30,756 nucleotides of DNA from a bacterium (GCA_021846765.1 JAJZWH010000002.1:1-30756); one strand, 5' to 3'. Positions 15,915-24,598 are shown, counted from the stretch's first letter. Translations and numbers: made by a program. The notes: a model not told the origin generated them from the sequence alone.

Positions 15915-16709
15915 TTAACGATTAGTTAGCAGAAAAAGACTAATAAAGGCGACTAAATTCTTTAATGCATGAAGAAATATTCCTGGCCACAAACTTTTAG
16001 TTTTTTGCTTTAAATAAACTAACACTAGACTTAAAGTAAAAATATCTAGTGCACCAGCCCAAAGTGGACCAGAACTACCGCCTTCGGGTAAATGAGCTGA
16101 CGCAAAAATAATACTAGTTAATAGTCCAGCAAAAACTACTGGCATAGATTTTTTTAATCCTTCAAAGATAACACCTCTAAATAATAACTCTTCAGCAATC
16201 GGTGGGAATATAACTAAACTAAAAAAAGTTAGTGTCAGTTGGTAGGTACCATGAACTGAATTAAAACCTATATGTTGAGTCTGGTTAATGTTTAGACTAG
16301 GTATCAAATGAGTAGCTAGAGTTATAACAATCAGAAAGACTACAAAATAAATTGGATACGCTATTAAAGCCAATCCTCCATCCTTTAGCCTGGGCATAAC
16401 TAAACCAACATCCCGTAAGGAATGTTTGAAATATTTTAATACTAGGTAGATTAAGCCAACAGTAAAAGCCTCAGCCATTAAAACAAAAAAGAATTGGGCA
16501 GTGATAGAAGTATTCAGCCAATTATTAGCTTGGGTTTGATTCCAGCCACGAATAACAGCATAGATAGACAAGATGATAGTCGATGCATACTGAGCAACTA
16601 GAAATAATATTGCCGCTCCAACTATAATGACAATCGGTAACAACCATTTAGGAATGCGCTGTAATAAATTTTTTCGTTTATTTTCTTCGGTTTTGGTTAG
16701 ATCGTTCAT
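15915..16709 (-). CDS. CPBP-family intramembrane metalloprotease (CAAX/ABI)
   Basis: 264 residues with about seven membrane helices. The three family motifs are intact: EExxxR as E173-E174-LLF-R178, FxxxH as FASAH206, and HxxxN as H247-ALK-N251. Together these form the glutamate/histidine metal site of Rce1-type proteases. Bacterial members are linked to bacteriocin self-immunity, peptide maturation or protein sorting; the job here is unknown. The cytoplasmic N-terminus is Lys/Asn rich. It follows rseP by 14 bases, placing two different intramembrane metalloproteases back to back within a translation operon. No Shine-Dalgarno is seen, so coupling to rseP is likely. Confidence 0.92.
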   Translation of the reverse strand: MNDLTKTEENKRKNLLQRIPKWLLPIVIIVGAAILFLVAQYASTIILSIYAVIRGWNQTQANNWLNTSITAQFFFVLMAEAFTVGLIYLVLKYFKHSLRDVGLVMPRLKDGGLALIAYPIYFVVFLIVITLATHLIPSLNINQTQHIGFNSVHGTYQLTLTFFSLVIFPPIAEELLFRGVIFEGLKKSMPVVFAGLLTSIIFASAHLPEGGSSGPLWAGALDIFTLSLVLVYLKQKTKSLWPGIFLHALKNLVAFISLFLLTNR

Positions 16710-16723
16710 TATAGTTATTTAAG

Positions 16724-17893
16724 TTAAAAAAACCTATGGATATCAACTAAGGTTACTAGGGTTATTAGGGTTAATAGTACAAACATACCGATAGCGTTTA
16801 TTATTTCTTCACTTCTTGCAGTTAGTGGTTTGCCTATTGATCGACTAATTAACATTAACCACAGCCTACCACCATCAAGTGCCGGAATTGGCAATATATT
16901 CATAATAGCCAAGGTTAGCGAAATAACTGCTATGATTAACAACATATATTGATAACCTAAAGCACTACCGTCTTTTAAAATAAAATAAATACCTACCGGA
17001 CCAGCAACTTGACTAGAAGCTATCGCTTGACCGTGTTGACGAGCAACCGTATTAGCCGTAACTAATCCAGCTATTAATTTACCCAAACCAACTAGTGCGT
17101 GCCCTAGGCCTATAAACGTCAAACTAATAACTTGCCAGGTCAAGCCAACCGCTTCGATTGGACCGGACCAAATATTATAGCGTCTGAGAGTTAGAGATGT
17201 TATAGCAATTCCTAAATAGCCTTTGGGGTTTTTAGTTTTTAAACTAGCCGCTACTACCTTTTTGGTTTCTAATCTAACTACTTTTTGGGTTAAATTACCG
17301 TTACTTTTGTAAATAATTTCTGTTTTTTTGCCAGCAAACTCTTTAGCTAAGTGTTGTAAATCGCTAATCGAATTGACTTTTTGGGGACGACCAGGAGCCC
17401 CTAAAGCAATAATCTGATTTTCGGGTTTTAGACCTATCTTGGATGCCGGACTATTTGCCAGAACATAGGTTACTAAAACTTCCTGATTGCTGATATGACT
17501 GCCGTTAGTTACATTATATTGATTAGGTATTATTTGAGGCATACCTAACCATGATAAAATCATCAACAAAAATATACCGGTTACTAAATTCATTAAAATT
17601 CCGGCAATCATAATTTTGGTTTTAGCCCACAAACTAGCTGCTCCAAAACTGCCCTTCTGGACATCAGAATCATGCTCACCTTTTAATTTTACAAAGCCTC
17701 CTAGAGGTAAAATATTTATAGAAAATATCCAACCCTTTCTAGTTTTTCGTTTATAGATAGCTGGCGGGAAAAAAATACCAAACTCTTCAGCTTGTACTCC
17801 ATTTCTTTTGGCAACCAAAAAGTGGCCTAGTTCATGAACTATAACTAGACCAATAAACAATACTATCCCAAATACAAAGACCAGGATCGACAT
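16724..17893 (-). CDS. rseP: RseP-like site-2 intramembrane metalloprotease (M50)
   Basis: 389 residues. The zinc motif HExxH (H20-E-L-G-H24) lies in the first membrane helix, and the LDG motif (339-341, NILPIPALDGGRLW) supplies the third ligand. A single PDZ domain spans about 137-212 (VTYVLANSPASKIGLKPENQIIALG). About four membrane helices are expected. The family cleaves transmembrane substrates such as anti-sigma factors and leftover signal peptides. It lies downstream of frr as in many bacteria, but the intervening uppS, cdsA and dxr genes are absent. TATAAT at 17902-17907 lies 8 bases before the ATG, so it may have a leaderless start in addition to read-through from rpsB. Confidence 0.95.
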   Translation of the reverse strand: MSILVFVFGIVLFIGLVIVHELGHFLVAKRNGVQAEEFGIFFPPAIYKRKTRKGWIFSINILPLGGFVKLKGEHDSDVQKGSFGAASLWAKTKIMIAGILMNLVTGIFLLMILSWLGMPQIIPNQYNVTNGSHISNQEVLVTYVLANSPASKIGLKPENQIIALGAPGRPQKVNSISDLQHLAKEFAGKKTEIIYKSNGNLTQKVVRLETKKVVAASLKTKNPKGYLGIAITSLTLRRYNIWSGPIEAVGLTWQVISLTFIGLGHALVGLGKLIAGLVTANTVARQHGQAIASSQVAGPVGIYFILKDGSALGYQYMLLIIAVISLTLAIMNILPIPALDGGRLWLMLISRSIGKPLTARSEEIINAIGMFVLLTLITLVTLVDIHRFF

Positions 17894-17901
17894 ATGTATA
17901 A

Positions 17902-17907
17902 ATTATA
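17902..17907 (-). promoter_or_regulatory. -10 box of rseP, near-leaderless spacing
   Basis: Perfect TATAAT on the minus strand ending 8 bases before the rseP ATG, within the 44-base gap after frr. No good -35 is seen. Confidence 0.35.
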
Positions 17908-17937
17908 CCTTACAAATCTGTGAATCAGGTTTAAAAA

Positions 17938-18498
17938 TTATAGTGTTAAAATTTCCGTTTCCTTTAATTTAGCCGCTTTTTCAATTTGCTCTCTATACAA
18001 ACTTAAGTTTTCGTCTATTGTTTTTTCTATCCTGCGTGCATCATCTTCACTAAATTGTTTATCCTTTTTGGCCATTTCTACTTGTTTTAAAACATCATGT
18101 CTAACAGATCTCATTCTTACCAGCGTTTCTTCAACTTTTTCACCAATTTGTTTAGCAATTTCTCTACGCCGTTCTTCGGTTAAAGGCGGCACTATAACTC
18201 TAACTACTCGACCATCATCGCTAGGATTAAAACCTAAGGCCTGATTGTTTCTAATGGCTGCAGTTATATTAGCTAAATTATTTGGATCAAAAGGCGTTAT
18301 TTGAATTAATTGAGCTTCTGGTGCAGTAACTGTTCCGACTTGATTTAAAGGCATCTTAGTTCCGTAAGCTTCAACCATTAAACCGTCTAGCATACTGGCA
18401 TTAGCACGACCGGTTCTCAATCGATCCAACTCTTCAACTAAATGTTCTTTTGCGTTCCTAAAAGAAGTTTCTGCTTGATTAATTAAATTTTTATCCAT
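17938..18498 (-). CDS. frr: Ribosome recycling factor
   Basis: 186 residues, the standard RRF length. With EF-G it splits the post-termination 70S ribosome. The protein has the long three-helix bundle and a short beta domain. Conserved stretches are LRTGRANASMLDGLMVEAYG, TPFDPNNLANITAAIRNNQ and IVPPLTEERRREIAKQ. It lies 24 bases after tsf. In most bacteria pyrH (UMP kinase) stands between tsf and frr; here there is no room for it. Confidence 0.98.
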   Translation of the reverse strand: MDKNLINQAETSFRNAKEHLVEELDRLRTGRANASMLDGLMVEAYGTKMPLNQVGTVTAPEAQLIQITPFDPNNLANITAAIRNNQALGFNPSDDGRVVRVIVPPLTEERRREIAKQIGEKVEETLVRMRSVRHDVLKQVEMAKKDKQFSEDDARRIEKTIDENLSLYREQIEKAAKLKETEILTL

Positions 18499-18522
18499 AC
18501 TAAATATTTATAATAGAACTTT

Positions 18523-19119
18523 TTATTCTACTTCGCCAAGAGCTAAACGACAAAACCTTCTAACAACAATATTTTCTCCTAGCCGAGCATTATGTTCTTT
18601 AACATATTCCCCAACGCTAATATCGGGATTTTTGACAAATGGTTGCTCGAGTAAACACCTCTCTTGAAAATATTTAGCTAACTGTCCTTTGAGTATCTTA
18701 TCGACCATATCTTTAGGCTTACCTTCAGATATAAGCTTATCGCGTAATTCATTTTCTATTTGCATTAGAACATTAGCTGGCACCTGTTCTTGACTTAAAA
18801 ACTCAGGATTGGAAGCTGCTATATGCATAGCCACATCTTTGACCATATTAGTAAAGATCTCGTTGCGGGCAACAAAATCTGTTTCACAATTTATCTCAAC
18901 TATAACCCCAATACGATTATCATGATTATATGAGCCAATTACTCCAGCTGTTGCTTGTCGCTCACCTCTTTTTTCGGCTTTTGTTAAACCCTTAGCTCTC
19001 ATTTCTTTCAAGGCTTGATCAAAATTACCGTTTGAGGCTTCTAAAGCCGCCTTAGCGTCAGTTAACCCTACTCCAGTCAAATCTTTTAATCTCTTTACTT
19101 GAGCAATATCTACAGACAT
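18523..19119 (-). CDS. tsf: Elongation factor Ts
   Basis: 198 residues, the short form (E. coli EF-Ts is 283), with a reduced core domain and no coiled-coil insertion. EF-Ts recycles EF-Tu from GDP to GTP. The N-terminal UBA-like domain VKRLKDLTGVGLTDAKAAL and the exchange motif TDFVARN are both present. The protein ends with the usual ARLGENIVVRRFCRLALGE strand. A strong Shine-Dalgarno AAGGAAAGG precedes the ATG by about 8 bases. It lies 3 bases after rpsB, so it is co-transcribed and probably coupled. Confidence 0.98.
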   Translation of the reverse strand: MSVDIAQVKRLKDLTGVGLTDAKAALEASNGNFDQALKEMRAKGLTKAEKRGERQATAGVIGSYNHDNRIGVIVEINCETDFVARNEIFTNMVKDVAMHIAASNPEFLSQEQVPANVLMQIENELRDKLISEGKPKDMVDKILKGQLAKYFQERCLLEQPFVKNPDISVGEYVKEHNARLGENIVVRRFCRLALGEVE

Positions 19120-19122
19120 TGA

Positions 19123-19854
19123 TTAATCCTTTCCTTGGTTGTCGTTAACTTTTACTTTTTGGTCTCTTCTGGCAATCCCCTCTGCTACCGCCTGTTGAAT
19201 ATAAGAAGTAATTAAGTTAATAGTTTTAATAGCGTCGTCATTGGCAGGAATAGGATAAGTAATCAATGTTGGATCTGCATTACTATCTACTATGGCTACT
19301 GTTGGTATGTGTAACCTATTAGCTTCTTTAACAGCATTAGATTCAGTTATTACGTCGACGATAAATAAAGCGCCCGGACGACCATTAAGTTCTTTCACCC
19401 CACCATACAACCTATTTAATTCATCAATCTCTTCTTGAAATCTCTGAATTTCTAATTTGTTATAGCGGTTAGCTAATTCACCATTGGCCATCCTTGTTTC
19501 TAGGTCTTTTAAATACTTGACTCGATCACCGATAGTATTCCAATTGGTGATCATCCCACCTAACCACCTCTCGCTAACATATGGTTGTTTTACCGCCAAA
19601 GCAGCTTCTTTTACAATGTCTTGGGCCTGACGTTTGGTACCAACAAATAAAATTTGCTTACCACTAGCTGCCACATTACTTAAAAAACTGGTGGCCTGAT
19701 CAAGCGACTGCACCGTTTGGTTTAAATCAATAATATGTATACCATTTCTTTTAGAATGGATATAGGGAGCCATTTTAGGGTGCCAACGACTTGTTTTGTG
19801 ACCAAAATGAGCCCCTGATTCTAATAATTCCTTGATATCGACATTAGTTGACAT
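19123..19854 (-). CDS. rpsB: Small ribosomal subunit protein uS2
   Basis: 243 residues from the ATG at 19854 (MSTNVDIKELLESGAHFGHK). The frame is open 8 codons further to 19878, but AGAAAGGATT sits at Shine-Dalgarno distance from this ATG and lies inside the longer reading, so this start is chosen. Conserved uS2 segments are WHPKMAPYIHSKRNGIHIIDL, QILFVGTKRQAQDIV, YVSERWLGGMITNW, and the C-terminal IPANDDAIKTINLI. uS2 joins late at the 30S platform and is needed for binding of uS1 and mRNA. It heads the rpsB-tsf-frr unit, with a promoter and a roughly 140-base leader upstream. Confidence 0.98.
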   Translation of the reverse strand: MSTNVDIKELLESGAHFGHKTSRWHPKMAPYIHSKRNGIHIIDLNQTVQSLDQATSFLSNVAASGKQILFVGTKRQAQDIVKEAALAVKQPYVSERWLGGMITNWNTIGDRVKYLKDLETRMANGELANRYNKLEIQRFQEEIDELNRLYGGVKELNGRPGALFIVDVITESNAVKEANRLHIPTVAIVDSNADPTLITYPIPANDDAIKTINLITSYIQQAVAEGIARRDQKVKVNDNQGKD

Positions 19855-20030
19855 TAATATAATCCTTTCTAAACGCAAACTTATTTTAATTAACGTTTAC
19901 GCAGTCCTTGTTTACTACAGCTAGTTAGCTTATTCCAGAATAAAGCTATTACCGGAAAAGAGGTCTGCTACTACCAGCTTGATTGGTTAATAATGAGCTA
20001 ATTATATCAGAGACTATTAAGATAAGCCAA
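19855..20030 (-). promoter_or_regulatory. rpsB promoter and long leader
   Basis: On the minus strand TTGGCT (-35, 20025-20030), an 18-base spacer and the extended -10 TGA-TATAAT (TATAAT at 20001-20006) form one of the best promoters in the window. Transcription would start near 19994, leaving a leader of about 140 bases before rpsB. The leader can fold, for example TAGCTTTATTC with GAATAAGCTA (one bulge, around 19927-19950). It may carry autoregulation by uS2, as rpsB leaders do in other bacteria; homology to those leaders is not claimed. Confidence 0.6.
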
Positions 20031-20217
20031 CAGAATTAGCTATAGTAACACATAATATAAAAGTAAAAATCTTTTATATTGCTAACAAAATCACGAAATA
20101 ATTTATTGTAATCAAGGGATAAAATGAATACTTGGGTTTAACTTTAATCCTTTGATGATTAAGATAAAAACAGAAACTTGCTTTTAAGAGAGAAAAAAGT
20201 TATATTTATACTTTGTT
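20031..20217. other. Divergent intergenic region between rpsB and rpmE promoters
   Basis: No gene seen. AT-rich sequence with an inverted pair ATATAAAAG...CTTTTATAT around 20054-20080, which may be a hairpin between the two divergent promoters. The rpmE promoter is at its right end. Confidence 0.45.
20207..20212 (+). promoter_or_regulatory. -10 box of rpmE, leaderless spacing
   Basis: TATACT (5 of 6) ends 5 bases before the rpmE ATG at 20218. The purine-rich AAGAGAGAAAAAAG lies upstream of this -10, too far to serve as a Shine-Dalgarno. Confidence 0.4.
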
Positions 20218-20559
20218 ATGAAGCGAGACTTGCATCCTAATAATTATCGACTAGTAGTTTTTGAAGACTTGAATAATGGTTTTCAACTACTAACCAGATC
20301 AACTGTCTTAACTAGTGAGACTATTAAATGGGAAGATGGCCAAGAATACCCTCTAATAAAAGTCCATGTTAGCTCTAGCTCTCATCCTTTTTTTACTGGT
20401 GAAGAAAAAATACTTGATATAGAAGGAAGAGTAGATAAATTCAAAGCACGAACCGAGGCAGCCCAAAAAGCCAAAAATCAAAGAGTTAACGCAGCCAAAA
20501 AACAAGCTCAACGTAAGGCCATTAAAATAGAGAAAGCCTCTATAGCAGCTTCCGAATAA
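20218..20559 (+). CDS. rpmE2: Large ribosomal subunit protein bL31, type B
   Basis: 113 residues. The first ~78 match bL31: MKRDLHPNNYRLVVFEDL, WEDGQEYPLIKVHVSSSSHP and FFTGEEKILDIEGRVDKF. The zinc-binding Cys pairs of type A are absent and the central extension is present, so it is type B, usually the zinc-independent form. Residues about 80-113 are a Lys/Ala/Gln-rich helical extension beyond the usual ~80-90 residues, probably another RNA contact. bL31 bridges the central protuberance and 30S head. It leads a plus-strand rpmE-prfA-prmC group, an arrangement common across bacteria. Confidence 0.93.
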   Translation: MKRDLHPNNYRLVVFEDLNNGFQLLTRSTVLTSETIKWEDGQEYPLIKVHVSSSSHPFFTGEEKILDIEGRVDKFKARTEAAQKAKNQRVNAAKKQAQRKAIKIEKASIAASE

Positions 20560-20636
20560 TAATTTTTAGAAATCCTTAGGTAGTAATTAACTAATTGCTA
20601 TCTATTTTTAATAATATACGGAGTAGAATACAGTTT

Positions 20637-21695
20637 ATGGATAAACAAGAAAAAAATTTAAGAGACGAATTGCGTCAAATCGATCTCCAACTAGAAAATC
20701 AAACTATCTATAGCGACAGTAGTTATCCTAAGCTAGCCAAACGACATAGCGATCTAATGCGGATTATTGAACTATATAATGAGCGCAATCGTTTACAAAA
20801 AGCACTAAACGATGCTCAAAAACTGCAATCAAATAGCGATAAAGAGATTCAGCAAATGGCCAATGAAGAGATTGAAGATTTAAAACCTAAAATTCAACAT
20901 ATCGAATCTCAATTAAAAGAAACAACTGTTCCTCAAGATCCTAATGATAAGAAAGATGTAATTATCGAGATCAGAGCGGCGGCCGGAGGAGATGAATCGA
21001 GTTTATTTGCCGGTGATTTGTATAGAATGTATAATCGTTGGGCTGAACTCCATGGTTTTAAAATAGAACTAATTAGTGAAAGCCCTAACGATGTAGGCGG
21101 TTTTAAAGAAATAACTTTTGCCATTCGTGGCCTAGATGCCTACAAACTTCTTAAATACGAAGCTGGGGTACATCGCGTCCAGCGAGTACCAACAACTGAA
21201 AGCCAAGGTCGAATTCACACCTCTACGGCAACCGTAGCCGTTCTACCCGAAGCCGAAGAATCAGATATTGAAATAAACCCTAACGACCTGCGAATTGACG
21301 TTTTCCGAAGTGGTGGTCATGGAGGTCAAAGTGTTAACACTACTGATTCGGCAGTTAGAATAACCCACTTACCAACAGGATTAGTGGTAGCTAATCAAGA
21401 CGAAAAGTCACAAATTAAAAATAAAGCAAAAGCAATGAGCGTTCTAAGATCTAGATTATTGCAACAAAAAATAGAACAAGAACAACAACAATTATCCGAA
21501 GATCGAAAACGTCTTATTGGTAGTGGTGATCGAAGCGAAAAAATTCGTACTTATAATTTTCCTCAAGATCGAATTACTGATCATCGAATTAACTATTCTC
21601 GAAGCAACATACCAGCAGCTTTAAATGGTAATATCGACGATTTGATCGAAGCCCTATCTAAAGCTGATGATGAACTTATAAATAAGGAAAAGTAG
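20637..21695 (+). CDS. prfA: Peptide chain release factor 1 (RF1)
   Basis: 352 residues from the ATG at 20637. A TTG at 20595 would add 14 residues. The ATG is preferred because the 23 residues before QTIYSD then match the usual family length, and TAGAAT ends 7 bases upstream. RF1 reads UAA and UAG. The selectivity motif P-x-T is seen as P185-T-T187 within VQRVPTTESQGRIHTST, and the catalytic GGQ is at 229-231. The GGQ context RSGGHGGQSVNTTDSAVR is identical to that of RF2 in this window, although the codons differ. A GGAG lies 13 bases upstream of the ATG, too far for an ideal Shine-Dalgarno. Followed by prmC with a 1-base overlap. Confidence 0.96.
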   Translation: MDKQEKNLRDELRQIDLQLENQTIYSDSSYPKLAKRHSDLMRIIELYNERNRLQKALNDAQKLQSNSDKEIQQMANEEIEDLKPKIQHIESQLKETTVPQDPNDKKDVIIEIRAAAGGDESSLFAGDLYRMYNRWAELHGFKIELISESPNDVGGFKEITFAIRGLDAYKLLKYEAGVHRVQRVPTTESQGRIHTSTATVAVLPEAEESDIEINPNDLRIDVFRSGGHGGQSVNTTDSAVRITHLPTGLVVANQDEKSQIKNKAKAMSVLRSRLLQQKIEQEQQQLSEDRKRLIGSGDRSEKIRTYNFPQDRITDHRINYSRSNIPAALNGNIDDLIEALSKADDELINKEK

Positions 21696-22534
21696 TGGAC
21701 TACTCCCAGGCTTTAAAGTGGGGTCAAGCACAACTTAGTCAATCTGGAATTCTAACCAGTAGATTAGATTGTCTAGTTTTACTAGAAGACACACTAGACA
21801 TTGATCGTGCCAAAATTCTAGCACAACCACAAACTAACATAGAGCCAACTGTCTTCAAACAATATCAAAAACAAATAATCAAACGCAGCCGACACATACC
21901 TCTTGCCTATATTCGACAACAAAGTGAATTTTACGGAAGAGTTTTTTATATAGACCAAAGAGTGCTCGAACCAAGACCGGAAAGCGAAACAATTATTGAA
22001 GAACTAAAAATTATTCTTGACCATACTTTAATAACTCAAGTTTTAGATGTCGGTAGCGGCTCTGGAGTCTTGGCGATCACTACAAAGTTAGAATTTCCAA
22101 ATATTCAGGTTTACGCTACAGATGTAGATAAAAAGTGTTTAAACGTAGTTAGAATTAATGCTCAAAGGCATTCTGCCCAAATTAGCATTTTCCAAGGTGA
22201 CTTAATTAAGCCTATAAAAAATAACTTATGGCGCAAGCAAACAGTTGTTATGGCCAACCTGCCCTACGTACCTAGTCATTGGCAAATAAATACATCAGCC
22301 CTTCACGAACCCGGTAGGGCAATTTTCGGTGGACCAAATGGTTTAGATTTATATATAAAACTTTTTAAACAATTCTCCGAGCTTAAACACCCTCCAATTT
22401 GGGTAATTACCGAGTCAATGCCACCGCAACACCAACAATTAGCAAAGATTGCCAACAAATCAGGATATAGTTTAGCTAAAACCAACGACTTTATTCAATG
22501 CTTTAGTTGGAAATTCCACCGAGAATTACACTAA
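21695..22534 (+). CDS. prmC: Release factor glutamine methyltransferase PrmC (HemK)
   Basis: 279 residues beginning with GTG that shares its first base with the prfA stop (TAGTG). PrmC methylates the glutamine of the GGQ loop of both release factors, so prfA is its substrate gene. An N-terminal helical bundle (1-90) precedes the Rossmann domain. SAM motif I is LDVGSGSGVLA (118-124), preceded by the family motif RPESE (94-98). The substrate-binding NPPY motif is N188-L-P-Y191, a Pro-to-Leu variant. The 3' end overlaps the convergent htrA gene by 32 bases. Confidence 0.93.
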   Translation: MDYSQALKWGQAQLSQSGILTSRLDCLVLLEDTLDIDRAKILAQPQTNIEPTVFKQYQKQIIKRSRHIPLAYIRQQSEFYGRVFYIDQRVLEPRPESETIIEELKIILDHTLITQVLDVGSGSGVLAITTKLEFPNIQVYATDVDKKCLNVVRINAQRHSAQISIFQGDLIKPIKNNLWRKQTVVMANLPYVPSHWQINTSALHEPGRAIFGGPNGLDLYIKLFKQFSELKHPPIWVITESMPPQHQQLAKIANKSGYSLAKTNDFIQCFSWKFHRELH

Positions 22535-23816
22535 CCTGTTTGGTGGTCGAACCCTTAACTATGGTAAGAGTTACCTTACTTCCAGGTTCGTATAAGTCAA
22601 TTAAAGTAGATAGATCGTTTAGTTCATTCACTGGAGTAGAGTTAACCTTAGTAATAACATCTCCAGGCTTGAGACCCGCTTTTGCTGCAGCACTACCAGC
22701 TATAATTGATGGTGTTGAGCTAGATCCTTTAGGTATATATGCGCCATTATCTACTTTCAGATTGTACTTTTTAGCAATAGCTAGAGTTAAGGGTATATAA
22801 CGAACACCCAAAAAAGGCCGTTTAAATTGACCAGTATTAATTACTTCTTTTATTAATCCCTTAGCCTCATTTATAGGTATAGCAAAACCGATATTTTGTG
22901 AATTGCTGGCAACTGCTGTATTCACTCCTATAACTTGACCATTCATATTTACCAGGGGACCCCCAGAATTACCTTTATTAATTGCCGCATCAGTCTGGAA
23001 CATATCATTTAAATTTTCGCTAGTTGATGGCAATGATGGCAAGAAAGGATTATTGCTTCCACCGCTCGAACTAGCAGTAATGTTCCGTCCATAGCCAGAG
23101 ATAATGCCGCTAGTTACCGTATTATGAAATTGGCCAAGAGCATTACCGATAGCCACTACCTCATCTCCTACCTGTACGTTACTCGAATTACCGATTACGG
23201 CTGGAGTTAAAGTTTGACCCATAGTATTGTTTATTTTGAGAATTGCAATATCTAAACTATCGCTCGTAGAAGTGCGTCCAACAACTGAAACATCTTTTAA
23301 ACGCGTACCGTTATTTAGAATTATGCTAACCGAAGTAGTTCCTGCTGGTACTACATGGCGATTGGTTAATACCAAACCATTACTTGAAATAATAATTCCC
23401 GTACCTTCTGATTCACTCTGAACAGGTTGAGTTAATCCAAAAATATTATTACTACTCACTGTAGTAGTAACAGCGTCAACACTAACTACACTAGGCTCTA
23501 ATTTATTAACAATATCGGTAATTAACTGATTATTGCTACTGACAGTTTTAATTTGATTAGATGTGGTTGCAGTTAAAATCTTACCCCTGTATCCAGATGA
23601 TTCTAACCAACCCCCAATAAAACCACCGCCAACACCTATAACCAAAACTACCACTAAAAGCAAAGCCTGGCCTTTAGAAATTAGTTGATTGATTCGTACT
23701 TTAGGAAGATTAACTTTGGGAATAGTAATAGTGATAGTCCGAGATGATTTCATACTAGATACTCTAGCTTTGGTTTTAGGGCTATTTTCTTGATCTAATT
23801 TATTATTATCTTCCAT
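22503..23816 (-). CDS. htrA: HtrA/DegP-family membrane-anchored serine protease
   Basis: 437 residues. A cytoplasmic N-terminus (1-48) is followed by one membrane helix (about 50-70). The trypsin-like domain follows, with catalytic triad H154 (TNRHVV), D189 (SLDIAI) and S284 (GNSGGPL). One PDZ domain lies at about 335-433 (GSAAAKAGLKPGDVITKVNSTPVNE). It acts outside the membrane on misfolded or damaged proteins, the usual single-PDZ anchored type. A Ser/Asn/Gly-rich loop (about 245-270) lies in the protease domain. AAAGGAG lies 12 bases before the ATG, a longer than usual spacing. It is the second gene after the 252-aa membrane protein, 23 bases apart. Its 3' end overlaps prmC. Confidence 0.95.
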   Translation of the reverse strand: MEDNNKLDQENSPKTKARVSSMKSSRTITITIPKVNLPKVRINQLISKGQALLLVVVLVIGVGGGFIGGWLESSGYRGKILTATTSNQIKTVSSNNQLITDIVNKLEPSVVSVDAVTTTVSSNNIFGLTQPVQSESEGTGIIISSNGLVLTNRHVVPAGTTSVSIILNNGTRLKDVSVVGRTSTSDSLDIAILKINNTMGQTLTPAVIGNSSNVQVGDEVVAIGNALGQFHNTVTSGIISGYGRNITASSSGGSNNPFLPSLPSTSENLNDMFQTDAAINKGNSGGPLVNMNGQVIGVNTAVASNSQNIGFAIPINEAKGLIKEVINTGQFKRPFLGVRYIPLTLAIAKKYNLKVDNGAYIPKGSSSTPSIIAGSAAAKAGLKPGDVITKVNSTPVNELNDLSTLIDLYEPGSKVTLTIVKGSTTKQVSVILGGISN

Positions 23817-23839
23817 TGTTTTCTTATTCTCCTTTATTT

Positions 23840-24598
23840 TTATACTATTTTACTGCCCCAATCTGAGAAAATTAATATAATTAGGACAATTGCCACCATT
23901 AAAACAACAAACCAACGTCTTAAACCTGTAGTCAATTTACCCATATGCTCAAAATAATAAATACAGGCAATTCCATATCCTATTGCAGTTAAAATAACTG
24001 TTGGTTTAGCAAATGCTCCGTAAAACAACAACCAGTGCGAGAATAACCAGGCTAACCCAGCCCCAAAATAACCCCATAGATAACTATATAAACGCGAATA
24101 CCCTTCTTCAAACGCATCATAGAAATGTCGAGCAGATAAATAGCAAATTAATCCAGTCATTAATGTCAACCCATATAGGGGGCCATCAGCCCAAACTAAA
24201 AAAAGTGCACTTAAAGCACATAATTGACCGATACCCGCTTGGAGTGAGACCATTAAACTAGATGTAGCTGGTTTTAAATAGATTAGCCACAACCCGTAAG
24301 CAACTGCCCAGGCAAATTGAACTATGACACTGTAACTATGGGTCATAAACATGACTATAGATAAACCTACCATTAGATCTATGGAATTAGCTCTTATATT
24401 GGCCAGCCAGAACCTGGGTCTTACTGCAAACATACGCCATTTACTTAAAACAACTAAAATGAGAGCAAGCTGAGTAAATTGATTGTCATTTAGCCTAACT
24501 AGTATAAAAATAATCAACGGCAACGCAGCCAACAAGGAATTATGTAATATTGATGAAAAGCCCTTAACAGGCTTTAATCTCCGTAAGATAATTTCCAT
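23840..24598 (-). CDS. Unknown polytopic membrane protein
   Basis: 252 residues with about seven to eight predicted membrane helices (for example LLAALPLIIFILVRL at 23-37, LMVGLSIVMF near 75, and WFVVLMVAIVLIILIF at the end). I recognise no named family. The cytoplasmic N-terminus is basic (RRLKPVKG). Aromatic-rich loops (FYDAFEEGYSRLYSYLWGYF) lie near residues 158-177, and a polar CIYYFEHMGK segment is near 212. No catalytic motif is apparent. It is upstream of, and probably co-transcribed with, htrA. TAAAAT on the minus strand (24607-24612) ends 8 bases before the ATG. It diverges from lepB. Confidence 0.75.
   Translation of the reverse strand: MEIILRRLKPVKGFSSILHNSLLAALPLIIFILVRLNDNQFTQLALILVVLSKWRMFAVRPRFWLANIRANSIDLMVGLSIVMFMTHSYSVIVQFAWAVAYGLWLIYLKPATSSLMVSLQAGIGQLCALSALFLVWADGPLYGLTLMTGLICYLSARHFYDAFEEGYSRLYSYLWGYFGAGLAWLFSHWLLFYGAFAKPTVILTAIGYGIACIYYFEHMGKLTTGLRRWFVVLMVAIVLIILIFSDWGSKIV

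Noticed and set aside
19123..19878. Longer rpsB reading starting at 19878
   Set aside because: The extra 8 codons overlap the Shine-Dalgarno of the ATG at 19854, whose product begins like typical uS2.
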